Shown here: in pieces, positions 52,944-61,411 of the stretch | How the letters are laid out: each line of letters begins with the position of its first letter | Numbering within the stretch: position 1 is the first letter of the stretch | Assembly: GCA_015059955.1 (NCBI GenBank) | Contig: SUZK01000007.1 | Location: 62,001 to 126,000, forward strand | Reading direction: 5' to 3' | DNA length: 64,000 bases | Origin: Rikenellaceae bacterium | GTDB taxonomy: Bacteria > Bacteroidota > Bacteroidia > Bacteroidales > Rikenellaceae | Notes under the pieces: generated by a model | Seen by the model: the letters and a program-made list of their open reading frames with translations, nothing else | Database searches by the model: none | What the model was told of the DNA's origin: nothing | Position numbers and translations under genes: made by a program

Positions 52944-54338
52944 ATGTTTACAAAAGAGACTTACATTGGCCGTCGTGCCGAGTTGTGTCGCCGTGTGGGC
53001 AAGGGCCTTATATTGCTCCCTGCAAACCCCGAGGTGCCCAACAACTACCCTAATAACACATACTACTATCGTCAGGACTCGACGTTCCTATACTTCTTCG
53101 GTCTTGACGTGCCATCGCTCATAGGCCTTATTGATGCTGAGTCGGGCGAGGCGATGCTCTTTGGTGACGACTTCACTGTGGAGGATATCATCTGGACAGG
53201 CCCTATGCCTACCATCGCCGAGCAGGCGGCTACCGTGGGTGTGGAGCGCAGCTATGCACGCAAGGAGATATACACCATCTTGCGCAAGGCAATAGAGCAG
53301 AACCGCCCTGTACACTACCTACCTCCATACCGCGCCGAGCTTAAGATTGAGGTTGCAGACTGGTTGGGTATTCGTCTTGGCATGCTCCACGAGCGCAAGT
53401 CTTTGGACTTGATGTTTGCTGTGGCTGAGATGCGCGAGAAGAAGTCGGCAGAGGAGATTGAGGCATTGGAGCGTGCATTTAAGATTGGCTATCAGATGCA
53501 CATGACAGCTATGCGAATGTGTCGCCCAGGTCTCTGCGAGCGTGAGATTGCTGGCCGCGTAGAGGGTGTTGCTAAGTCGTATGGTCAGGGCGTGTCGTTC
53601 CCAACAATCGTAACGCAGCATGGCGAGATTTTGCACAACCACAACCACGATGGCATCCTTGAGTCGGGCCGTCTGTTGTTGGTAGATGGTGGTGGCGAGT
53701 CTGTCGAGGGCTACTGCTCGGATCACACACGTACATATCCCGTAAATGGCAAGTTTAGCGACCGCCAGCGCGACATATATAATATAGTGCTCCGCGCACA
53801 TAGCCAGGTGAAGGATATGATTAAGCCTGGCACGATGTACCCAGAGATTCACAAGGCAGCATACCTCTCGTTGGCCGAGGGCTTGAAGGGCGTGGGTCTT
53901 ATCAAGTCTACCCCTGAGGAGGCTGTTGAGGCTGGTGCTCTCTACATGTTCATGCCTCACGGCTTGGGCCATGGCATGGGTATGGATGTTCACGACTTGG
54001 AGAATATCGGTGAGCGTTCGTTCGACTTCTCGACCGTTGCCGAGCGCGCCGCTAAGTCGGCAACATGCATCCACCGCGGCACATGGCGCGTAGAGCCAGG
54101 CACGGTGATGTCCGACGAGCCAGGTATCTACTTCATCCCCGCGCTTATAGACAAGTTTAAGAGCGAGGGTAAGTTCCAGGGTATTGTAGATTATGCAGCC
54201 CTCGACTCGTATCGCGACTTCGGTGGCATACGTATTGAGGATGACGTTCTTGTAACGGAGACTGGTAGCCGCTTTATCGGCGACAAACTCTTGCCTTTGA
54301 GTGTCGAGGAGCTCGAGGCTGTTATTGGCAAGGAGTAA
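52944..54338 (+). CDS. Xaa-Pro aminopeptidase (M24B), metal-dependent
   Basis: Removes an N-terminal residue linked to proline. The 464 residues comprise an N-terminal domain with NTYYYRQDSTFLYFFGLD and the pita-bread catalytic domain. Metal ligands are visible in order: LLLVDGGGE, CSDHTRTYPVNG (Asp), PHGLGHGMGMDVHD (His), MSDEPGIYF (Glu) and GGIRIEDDVLVT (Glu). It has no signal peptide, so it is cytosolic. It lies 234 nt after the U32 gene, a gap mostly filled by repeat D, and 46 nt before FTHFS. Confidence 0.92.
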   Translation: MFTKETYIGRRAELCRRVGKGLILLPANPEVPNNYPNNTYYYRQDSTFLYFFGLDVPSLIGLIDAESGEAMLFGDDFTVEDIIWTGPMPTIAEQAATVGVERSYARKEIYTILRKAIEQNRPVHYLPPYRAELKIEVADWLGIRLGMLHERKSLDLMFAVAEMREKKSAEEIEALERAFKIGYQMHMTAMRMCRPGLCEREIAGRVEGVAKSYGQGVSFPTIVTQHGEILHNHNHDGILESGRLLLVDGGGESVEGYCSDHTRTYPVNGKFSDRQRDIYNIVLRAHSQVKDMIKPGTMYPEIHKAAYLSLAEGLKGVGLIKSTPEEAVEAGALYMFMPHGLGHGMGMDVHDLENIGERSFDFSTVAERAAKSATCIHRGTWRVEPGTVMSDEPGIYFIPALIDKFKSEGKFQGIVDYAALDSYRDFGGIRIEDDVLVTETGSRFIGDKLLPLSVEELEAVIGKE

Positions 54339-54384
54339 CAACTTATTAGACTAATTAGTAACAAAAAAGAGAAAAGATTAAGAA

Positions 54385-56055
54385 ATGAAGACTGATATTG
54401 AGATTGCTCGCGAAACGAAACTGAAGAATATTCGCGAGGTTGCAGCACACGTAGGTTTCCCTGAGGATGAGGTGTTTAACTACGGTAAGTATATAGCTAA
54501 GATACCATATAAGCTCATCGACGATAAGAGTGTCGCTAAGAACCACCTTATCCTCGTTACGGCAATCACCGCAACTAAGGCGGGTGTTGGTAAGACTACC
54601 GTGAGCATCGGCCTCGGCATGGGTCTTAACCACATCGGCAAGAAGGCTATCATCGCGTTGCGTGAGCCATCGCTCGGCCCTTGCTTCGGTATGAAGGGTG
54701 GTGCTACTGGTGGTGGCTATGCTCAGGTGTTGCCATCGGAGGATATCAACCTCCACTTTACTGGTGACTTCCACGCCATCACCTCGGCTAACAACCTTAT
54801 CGCTGCGTTGTTGGATAACTACCTCTACCACAACCGCTCAAAGCAGGTGGGCTTGAAGAAGGTTATGTGGCGTCGTGTGCTCGACATGAACGACCGCTCG
54901 TTGCGTAACATCGTCTCTGGCCTCGGTGGCTCGGCTAACGGTATACCTACTGAGACTGGCTTCGACATCACCCCTGCATCGGAGATTATGGCTATCTTGT
55001 GCCTTGCGCGCAACGTCGAGGACCTCTACGTGCGTATAGGCCGCATCGTGCTTGGTGTGCGCTACGACGACACCCCATTCACGGTTAACGACCTCGGCGT
55101 GACAGGTGCTGTGGTGGCTCTGTTGAAGGATGCCATCAACCCTAACCTCGTGCAGACAACAGAGCATAACCCTGTTATCATCCATGGTGGTCCTTTTGCG
55201 AATATCGCCCACGGCTGTAACTCGGTGATTGCCACACGTATGGCGATGACTTATGCCGACTATACTGTTACAGAGGCAGGTTTCGGTGCCGACCTCGGTG
55301 CTGAGAAGTTCCTCGACATCAAGTGCCGTCAGGCAGGCCTCAAGCCCGACCTTACGGTGCTCGTAGCCTCGACACTCGCCCTCAAGATGCATGGCGGTGT
55401 GCCCGAGACAGAGATTAAGTTGCCTAATACAGAGGGTCTTAAGCAGGGCTTCGCAAACCTCGACCGCCACGTGGCTAACCTCAAGAAGTTTGGCCAGACG
55501 GTGCTTGTATGCTTCAACCGCTTCGCAAGCGATACCGACGAGGAGATAGAGCTCGTAATGAAGCACTGCGAGGAGCTTGGCGTGCGCTGCGTGATTAACA
55601 ATGCCTACGCTGAGGGTGGCGCTGGTGCTGCTGAGTTGGCACAGGCAGCCGTTGAGCTTATCGAGAGCAACCCATCGGAGCCTATCAAGTATGCCTACGA
55701 CCTTGAGGATAGCCTTAAGGAGAAGATTACGAAGGTGGCTAAGAATATCTATGGTGCTGGCTCAGTGGTCTTTGGTCCACGTGCACAGAAGGAGATTGCC
55801 TTGCTCGAGAAGTGGGGTATGGGTAACTTGCCTGTATGTATCGCTAAGACGCAGTTCTCATTCTCTGCAGATGCTAAGCGCTACGGCTCTGTGGAGGGCT
55901 TCGAGATCAATATCAAGGATATCGAGCTTAACGCAGGTTCAGGCTTCGTAGTAGCTTTGGCTGGCGATATTATGCGTATGCCAGGCTTGAGCAAGACGCC
56001 TCAGGCAGGTAACATTCACCTTGCGGAGGATGGTACCGTTGAGGGCATCGTATAA
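54385..56055 (+). CDS. fhs: formate--tetrahydrofolate ligase
   Basis: ATP-dependent synthesis of 10-formyl-tetrahydrofolate. The 556 residues have the ATP loop [10 protein letters not shown] (63-72), the family signature [35 protein letters not shown], and the C-terminal [15 protein letters not shown]. Length agrees with the family. It links formate to purine synthesis and one-carbon pools. The TAA stop codon is the first three bases of repeat E1. Confidence 0.97.
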   Translation: MKTDIEIARETKLKNIREVAAHVGFPEDEVFNYGKYIAKIPYKLIDDKSVAKNHLILVTAITATKAGVGKTTVSIGLGMGLNHIGKKAIIALREPSLGPCFGMKGGATGGGYAQVLPSEDINLHFTGDFHAITSANNLIAALLDNYLYHNRSKQVGLKKVMWRRVLDMNDRSLRNIVSGLGGSANGIPTETGFDITPASEIMAILCLARNVEDLYVRIGRIVLGVRYDDTPFTVNDLGVTGAVVALLKDAINPNLVQTTEHNPVIIHGGPFANIAHGCNSVIATRMAMTYADYTVTEAGFGADLGAEKFLDIKCRQAGLKPDLTVLVASTLALKMHGGVPETEIKLPNTEGLKQGFANLDRHVANLKKFGQTVLVCFNRFASDTDEEIELVMKHCEELGVRCVINNAYAEGGAGAAELAQAAVELIESNPSEPIKYAYDLEDSLKEKITKVAKNIYGAGSVVFGPRAQKEIALLEKWGMGNLPVCIAKTQFSFSADAKRYGSVEGFEINIKDIELNAGSGFVVALAGDIMRMPGLSKTPQAGNIHLAEDGTVEGIV

Positions 56056-56181
56056 TTTGTTGTGATAAGGCATCATCTGTGGCATCTGGCTTGTCATTCA
56101 AATGCTCACATACGTCAAGTATGCTCCGCTTTGAATGTCTGCGACCAGCTACCACATCTGATACCTTCTAACAACAAATTA
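56053..56181. repeat. structured intergenic repeat, copy E1
   Basis: A 129-bp element with perfect 10-bp ends TAATTTGTTG and CAACAAATTA; the first three bases are the fhs stop codon. The central hairpin 56096-56136 has ATTCAAA with TTTGAAT, enclosing GC-TCA-CATAC-GTCAA-GTATG-CTCC-GC. Confidence 0.88.
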
Positions 56182-56182
56182 G

Positions 56183-56275
56183 GTTCTTGGTTGTGATAGG
56201 GCATCATCTGCGGCATCTGGCTTGTCATTCCTGCGACCAGCTACCACATCTGATACCTTCTGACTAAGCTGTCAA
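56183..56275. repeat. structured intergenic repeat, copy E2, hairpin missing
   Basis: A close copy of E1 (TTGGTTGTGATAGGGCATCATCTGCGG ... CCAGCTACCACATCTGATACCTTCTGAC, shown in parts) from which about 39 bases of the central hairpin are absent. The flanks TTGTCATTC and CTGCGACC are joined directly. Confidence 0.8.
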
Positions 56276-56281
56276 TTATAA

Positions 56282-56310
56282 AAGGGGTATCCATCCGCTG
56301 GCTACCCCTT
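56282..56310. terminator. hairpin between repeat E2 and mqnB
   Basis: AAGGGGTA (56282-56289) pairs with TACCCCTT (56303-56310), followed by the A/T-rich AATACTATT, 13 nt before the mqnB ATG. It may stop read-through from fhs; a regulatory role cannot be excluded. Confidence 0.55.
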
Positions 56311-56323
56311 AATACTATTAAGT

Positions 56324-56848
56324 ATGAACGTCTATCTATTTCCTACGGAGTTGGAGGCCACGTCGTTTAGAGAGGTTGCCCCTGAGTGTGAGGTTGTTAT
56401 ATCGGGTGTGGGCACTGTGGCCACGGCGGCAACCATCGCCAAGCTATACCGCGAGGGTAGTATCGGCGAGGGTAGTGTTGTTGTGCTTGCAGGTGTCGCT
56501 GGTAGCTACGACGTAACGCTTGGCTATGGTGAGGTCGTTGAGGTTGTCGAGGAGTGTTGTGTGGAGCTCCCCGAGCGCTTCCGTGCGACCTATCGTAATG
56601 CGCCTCGAACGACGCTACCTGGCGTAAGGTCTAATACGGTGCATGCCACCGCCACAGCCGATGGTGCGCATATCGAAAATATGGAGGGTGCAGCACTCTT
56701 TGCTATGGCTGAGGTGCTGAATATCAACGTGGTGGAGATACGAGCTATATCTAATCGTGTAGGCGAGGGTTTTGCCGAGTGGCACTTAGATGATGCCCTC
56801 CGCAATCTTGCAACAACACTTAAAAGACTAAACCTCGATGAAGCATAA
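56324..56848 (+). CDS. mqnB: futalosine hydrolase
   Basis: Nucleosidase of the futalosine menaquinone pathway that releases hypoxanthine or adenine. The 174-residue protein has the phosphorylase-superfamily fold: VVISGVGTVATAATI, VVLAGVAGSYDVTLGYGEVV and the catalytic region IENMEGAALFAMAEV, followed by IRAISNRVG. It is somewhat shorter than typical family members (about 200-230), with less sequence between the G-loop and the ENMEG motif. It overlaps mqnD by 11 nt, which supports the pathway assignment over a general nucleosidase. Confidence 0.85.
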   Translation: MNVYLFPTELEATSFREVAPECEVVISGVGTVATAATIAKLYREGSIGEGSVVVLAGVAGSYDVTLGYGEVVEVVEECCVELPERFRATYRNAPRTTLPGVRSNTVHATATADGAHIENMEGAALFAMAEVLNINVVEIRAISNRVGEGFAEWHLDDALRNLATTLKRLNLDEA

Positions 56849-57632
56849 GCTACGATTGGCAATATCGCCATGCCCCAACGATACCTTTATGTTTGACGCC
56901 ATTGTAAATGGCCGTATCGACCTACGTGGCTTCGATATAGATGTGGAGTACCACGATATAGAGGAGCTCAACGCTATGGCATTACGCCGAGAGGCAGACA
57001 TTACGAAGTGTAGCACGGCGCTTATGCCAGCTATTGCTGAGAGCTATGTGATGCTTGATAGTGGCGCTGCCTTGGGTCGAGGTAATGGCCCGTTGTTGGT
57101 GCGTCGCAAGGGTGAGAGTATGCCCATTCGCCATGTAGCAGTACCTGGCGAGCATACTACGGCTAATGCTCTTATTATGAGGTTGTTCCCCGATATTGAG
57201 CAGCGCACGCCAATGCTCTTCTCGGATATTGCTAAGGCTGTCGAGAGGGGTGAGTTTGATGCTGGTGTGCTGATACACGAGGGGCGCTTTGTCTTCGAGA
57301 GGGAGAACCTCGAACTTGTTGCCGACCTCGGCTTGGAGTGGGAGCGTGTTATGGGGCTGCCGCTGCCCTTGGGTTCTATCGTTGCGGCACGCGATATTGA
57401 CGAAGCGACGATTGTCGCTTTCGAGGCGCTTCTGAGGGAGAGTATCGCCTACGCCTTTGCCCATCCTATGGTGTCGCGTGACTATGTTAAGAGCCATGCT
57501 CGTGAGCTTGATGATGATGTTATAGATAAGCACATCGCCTTGTTTGTCAACGACTTCTCGCTATCGCTCGGCGACGAGGGTCGTCGTGCTGTCGAGGCCC
57601 TTATCCGCCCTTATCCGACAGTGAGCAATTAG
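56838..57632 (+). CDS. mqnD: 1,4-dihydroxy-6-naphthoate synthase
   Basis: Converts cyclic de-hypoxanthine futalosine to 1,4-dihydroxy-6-naphthoate. The 264 residues have a periplasmic-binding-protein-like fold without a signal peptide. The diagnostic start ISPCPNDTFMFD (9-20) and DITKCSTALMPAI, GRGNGPLLVRR and GEHTTANALIMRLF are those of MqnD rather than MqnA. It overlaps mqnB by 11 nt. MqnC, which makes its substrate, is encoded at the far left of the window. Confidence 0.9.
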   Translation: MKHKLRLAISPCPNDTFMFDAIVNGRIDLRGFDIDVEYHDIEELNAMALRREADITKCSTALMPAIAESYVMLDSGAALGRGNGPLLVRRKGESMPIRHVAVPGEHTTANALIMRLFPDIEQRTPMLFSDIAKAVERGEFDAGVLIHEGRFVFERENLELVADLGLEWERVMGLPLPLGSIVAARDIDEATIVAFEALLRESIAYAFAHPMVSRDYVKSHARELDDDVIDKHIALFVNDFSLSLGDEGRRAVEALIRPYPTVSN

Positions 57633-57768
57633 CAAGCGTACATGCTTATCTTTGCTCTTTTATCTCTCATCTTTCAACTTAAAGTGGTGTTGTTCGTAAC
57701 AGCGCCATTTTTGTTCTTGGCTTACAACAAAGCCTATCTTTCATCCTCCACCTTTCATCATTCAACTT

Positions 57769-57783
57769 TTTTTACTATCTTTG
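57769..57783 (+). promoter_or_regulatory. -7 region of the antiporter to PAP2 operon
   Basis: TTTTTTTACTATCTTTG ends with an exact TAnnTTTG box (57776-57783), 26 nt before the ATG. The pyrimidine-rich stretch CTTTCATC.TT.AACTTT before it also precedes the aspartate kinase promoter. Confidence 0.6.
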
Positions 57784-57809
57784 CGCAATTATTACATAAT
57801 TGAATAGAG

Positions 57810-58739
57810 ATGGACTACATTATTCTTGTTATATCGTTGGCTATCATCATCGTAGGTGCTATGCTCCTCACAGATGGTTCTGTGGCTGTGGCGCGACGTT
57901 TCCGTGTGCCAGAGTTCGTTGTGGGCCTTACGATTATGGCTGTCGGTACCTCGATGCCCGAGCTTACGGTGAGCTTCATGTCGGCTATAAATGGACATGG
58001 AGAGATGGCAATCGGTAATGTCGTTGGCTCTAATATATTCAACGTCTTCGCCATCCTCGGCGTATGTGCGTTGTTCTCGCCCATTGTCTTTACGCGCACG
58101 AATGTGCGTCGTGATATACCGTTGTGTATCATTGCATCGCTCATGTTCACGGCGATGACACTCATCGGAGGTAACATAAGCCACATAGAGGGTGCGATAC
58201 TGTTCATAAGCTACGTGGCGATGATTATCTACATGATACGTGCCGAGAAGAGTGAGGCTGTGCAGGCTGCTGGGGAGAGCGCACCAGCGATGCCCACATG
58301 GCGTATCCCTATATGGATTGTACTCGGCTTGGCGGGTCTGATATTTGGTGGTGACATCTTCGTTGAGAGCGCCTCGAACATAGCACGCGCCTGGGGCGTC
58401 TCGGAGGCTACCATAGCCATTACGCTTGTGGCAGGCGGTACGTCGATGCCCGAGTTGGCATCGAGCCTTGTGTCGATACTCAAGGGTAAGACCTCGTTGG
58501 CGTTGGGTAATGTCCTCGGCTCGAATATCGCCAACATCTTGCTCATCCTCGGCCTTTGTGGCTCGACAATACCTCTGACGATGGGTGGTGTGGCTATGAC
58601 GGATATTTATGTGGCGCTTGCTGCTGCTGGCTTCATCATGCTATCGGCGTTGGTCATTGGCCGCGATAAGCTCACACGCTTCGAGGGCGCGGTGTTTGTT
58701 GCATGCTACGTAGGCTATGTCTATACGCTCCTATATTGA
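57810..58739 (+). CDS. calcium/sodium antiporter (CaCA family)
   Basis: A 309-residue inner-membrane exchanger of the YrbG type, with about ten helices in two inverted halves. Each half carries the alpha repeat: GTSMPELTVSFMSAINGHGEMAIGNVVGSNIFNVF (about 49-83) and GGTSMPELASSLVSILKGKTSLALGNVLGSNIANIL (about 210-245). The ion-binding Glu residues in both GTSMPEL motifs are intact. It probably exports Ca2+ in exchange for Na+. It is first in an operon-like run of five genes ending at the terminator near 63671. Confidence 0.9.
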   Translation: MDYIILVISLAIIIVGAMLLTDGSVAVARRFRVPEFVVGLTIMAVGTSMPELTVSFMSAINGHGEMAIGNVVGSNIFNVFAILGVCALFSPIVFTRTNVRRDIPLCIIASLMFTAMTLIGGNISHIEGAILFISYVAMIIYMIRAEKSEAVQAAGESAPAMPTWRIPIWIVLGLAGLIFGGDIFVESASNIARAWGVSEATIAITLVAGGTSMPELASSLVSILKGKTSLALGNVLGSNIANILLILGLCGSTIPLTMGGVAMTDIYVALAAAGFIMLSALVIGRDKLTRFEGAVFVACYVGYVYTLLY

Positions 58740-58761
58740 TAACAATAAAAAATTTTAGGAT

Positions 58762-59448
58762 ATGATTGCTATTTTATTGATGATTATTATTGGCGTTGCT
58801 GGCTATGCAGTGCAGGCACGCCTCAAGAGTGTCTTCGAGAAGTACTCAAAGGTGAGCTCACCTGGCGGTATGACAGGCGCTGAGATTGCCGAGAAGATGC
58901 TCCACGACCACGGCATATACAACGTCAAGGTTACGCATGTTCGCGGTCAGCTTACCGACCACTTCAACCCAGTGTCGATGACCGTCAACCTCAGCGATAG
59001 CGTCTACTCGTCACGCTCGGTGGCTGCGGCTGCCGTAGCTTGCCACGAGTGCGGTCACGCTGTGCAGCACGCTGTGGGCTATGGCCCTATTAAGATGCGT
59101 TCGCGCATGGTGCCAGTGGTTAGCATCGCCTCGCAGATGTCTACATGGGTGGTGATGATAGGTCTCTTTATGATGATTGCCACCAACGACCCTACCATAG
59201 CTTGGATAGGCGTGGGTATGGTAGCCATCTCGGCGCTCTTCTCAATTATTACTCTTCCAGTGGAGTATAACGCTTCGGAGCGTGCATTGGCATGGTTGCA
59301 GAGCAGTGGCACGTTGCAGGGTAGCGAGGTGGAAGGTGCTCGCGAGTCGCTACGTTGGGCGGCGCGTACCTACCTTGTGGCAGCGTTGAGTGCTATCGCC
59401 ACACTGCTTTACTATGTGATGATGATTCTCTCGGCACGTAGAGATTAA
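58762..59448 (+). CDS. neutral zinc metallopeptidase, membrane-bound (YugP/Zn_peptidase_2 family)
   Basis: A 228-residue membrane protein with an N-terminal helix (1-18), the zinc motif HECGH (95-99) in AVACHECGHAVQHAVGYGP, and two or three further helices (about 115-165 and 200-222). The order GMTGAEIAEKMLHDHGI, VTHVRGQLTDHFNP, ...HECGH is the PF04298 family layout. No substrate is known. It lies 22 nt after the antiporter gene and 9 nt before the SGNH gene. Confidence 0.88.
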   Translation: MIAILLMIIIGVAGYAVQARLKSVFEKYSKVSSPGGMTGAEIAEKMLHDHGIYNVKVTHVRGQLTDHFNPVSMTVNLSDSVYSSRSVAAAAVACHECGHAVQHAVGYGPIKMRSRMVPVVSIASQMSTWVVMIGLFMMIATNDPTIAWIGVGMVAISALFSIITLPVEYNASERALAWLQSSGTLQGSEVEGARESLRWAARTYLVAALSAIATLLYYVMMILSARRD

Positions 59449-59457
59449 CACCATACG

Positions 59458-61395
59458 ATGATGAGTAGTGCAGATTTTGGCATACGTATATGGCTTCTTG
59501 CGGGTGCTGTTGTTGCGGGCGTCACCGCCACAGAGCTCTTTGGCCTCAATGTGGAGGGTGGGGCGCTACGTAGTGCGTATGCTGAGCGCTTCGATGCGTG
59601 GTATGTGGCAGACGATGTAGCTGAGGCAAATAGCGCCGATGTCATCGTGGAGTATGATGCCGACTTCGACAACCTCGAGCAGCAGCTTATGACCATGGTC
59701 GATGTCGTCGAGCAGCGCGACACTCTGCCCATACATCGCTGGGAGATAACAAAGAAGAGCGCGCCAAAGCTCAAGCGCATGAGGTCGCAGCACCTACTAC
59801 TCGACAATCGTGAGAGTGTCATCCCGGTAGAGATATTCGCATCGGACACAACCAAGAGCTTCGATAGATTTATCGACAAACTTATCTGGGGCGATGAGGT
59901 GCGTGTAGCATTCCTCGGTGACTCGTTCGTCGAGGGTGATATCCTCACCTCGGACTTCAGAGAGTTTATGCAGCAGACCTTTGGTGGTCGTGGCGTAGGC
60001 TTCGTGCAGTGCGACATCCCCTTTGGAACGGTGCGTCGTACGGTCAAGCGCACGGCAAGTGGCTGGAACGCATATAGCGTGCTCAAGCCCAAGGCTAACC
60101 CATCGAGTGTGAATGATGCATTCTTCGTGTCGGGATATACGGCACGTGGTGGGGCTGGCGCGAAGGTTACATGGCAGACGACAACGGCATTTGAGCGCCT
60201 TGACTCATGCTCGCGTGCCCGCATATGGCTCAACACGCCCGATAGCGCACATGTTAGAGTGAAGCTCAACGGTAGCGAGGAGCAGGTGCGAGAGTTCGAC
60301 CTTGTAAACATAGCACTGCCACAGCAGATATTAATCGATGGCAACGTCGATAAGTTAGAGATGTCGGTGGTTGAGGGTGTGGTAGATTGCTATGGTGCAA
60401 CTATCGAGGGTGTCGGTGGCGTCATCGTCGACAACCTCTCGATGCGTGCTAACAGTGGCCACGCCATCTTCGGCACAAGCGCCATCGTAAATAGACAGAT
60501 TGATGAGTATGCGGGCTACGACCTTGTGGTGTTGCAGTATGGCCTTAACGTCATGGAGAATAACAAGCACCACTATTCGCCGTATCGTGATAAGTTGAGG
60601 GAGATGATTGCCTATGCCAAGAGCTGCTTCCCCGATGCTGCGGTACTTGTCATTGGCGTCAGTGACCGCTGGATTAAGGATGCCGAGACGGAGGTATACG
60701 GACGTATGAACTCTATCGAGTCGATGACCTCGTACCAGCGTGCTGCTGCCGAGACTACGGGTGCTGCCTTCTGGTCTGCAGCTGCGGCCATGGAGCACTA
60801 TGGTGGCATGTCGACATTTGTACGCAACAGCTGGGCTGCTGGCGACTATACGCATATCAACTTCGCGGGTGGTAAGCGCGTTGGTGAGCAGCTATATCGC
60901 TCTATTGTGGAGTATGCCTATCAGCGTGCTGTGAGTGGTCAGTCGAAGATGCCATCTAAGCGCGAGGAGTACTATAAACCTATCAAGGTTGAACTTAAAC
61001 CATTCGAGCAGAAGATTCAGCTTGAGCCTGTCGTGACGACCCCCGCAGAGCCTGCTCCCGAGTTAGAGCCAGTTGTCGCACAGGATAGACTCATAACGGA
61101 GAGTGTCGATATCGCCGATGTAGCGGAGCCTATGGAGGCGCCTATGGAAGAGGTTGTGGAGCCCGTTGCGGAGGACAATACCGAGGAGGCGTCAACGACA
61201 ATAACTCCTGTGGAGGGCGCTGAGGATGTGACCTTGGAGTGGGATAACTATCAGATGGATATCGACGACGAGCAGAGCGCTGCCGTCGAGGAGCCATCTG
61301 CTGAGGAGGTCGAGGAGCAGAGCGTGGAGGTCACAACCACGTTAGAGGTGGACAATAGCGCTACTGAGGATGAGTTCTTCGAGACTACCATGTAG
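59458..61395 (+). CDS. SGNH-hydrolase-fold envelope protein with acidic C-terminal tail
   Basis: A 645-residue protein with one N-terminal membrane helix (about 10-28) and the rest periplasmic. The SGNH core shows the nucleophile motif FLGDSFVEGD (S156), block III VLQYGLNVM (the G-x-N residues) and the C-terminal D463/H466 in GDYTHINFAGG. Residues ~500-645 form a low-complexity Glu/Pro/Val/Thr-rich, highly acidic tail ending in EDEFFETTM. Next to a MBOAT acyltransferase (16 nt downstream), this looks like an O-acetylation pair of the AlgX/AlgJ-AlgI or PatB-PatA kind, moving acetyl groups onto a cell-surface polymer. The polymer is not known. Confidence 0.75.
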   Translation: MMSSADFGIRIWLLAGAVVAGVTATELFGLNVEGGALRSAYAERFDAWYVADDVAEANSADVIVEYDADFDNLEQQLMTMVDVVEQRDTLPIHRWEITKKSAPKLKRMRSQHLLLDNRESVIPVEIFASDTTKSFDRFIDKLIWGDEVRVAFLGDSFVEGDILTSDFREFMQQTFGGRGVGFVQCDIPFGTVRRTVKRTASGWNAYSVLKPKANPSSVNDAFFVSGYTARGGAGAKVTWQTTTAFERLDSCSRARIWLNTPDSAHVRVKLNGSEEQVREFDLVNIALPQQILIDGNVDKLEMSVVEGVVDCYGATIEGVGGVIVDNLSMRANSGHAIFGTSAIVNRQIDEYAGYDLVVLQYGLNVMENNKHHYSPYRDKLREMIAYAKSCFPDAAVLVIGVSDRWIKDAETEVYGRMNSIESMTSYQRAAAETTGAAFWSAAAAMEHYGGMSTFVRNSWAAGDYTHINFAGGKRVGEQLYRSIVEYAYQRAVSGQSKMPSKREEYYKPIKVELKPFEQKIQLEPVVTTPAEPAPELEPVVAQDRLITESVDIADVAEPMEAPMEEVVEPVAEDNTEEASTTITPVEGAEDVTLEWDNYQMDIDDEQSAAVEEPSAEEVEEQSVEVTTTLEVDNSATEDEFFETTM

Positions 61396-61411
61396 TCCAC
61401 AAATAGATATT

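Noticed and set aside
53319..54341. 340-codon open frame opposite the Xaa-Pro aminopeptidase
   Set aside because: The plus-strand gene has all its metal ligands; the antisense frame has no signature and no promoter.
59445..60344. 299-codon open frame opposite the SGNH protein
   Set aside because: Ser/Arg/Thr-rich low-quality composition, and it lies wholly within a gene with clear motifs.
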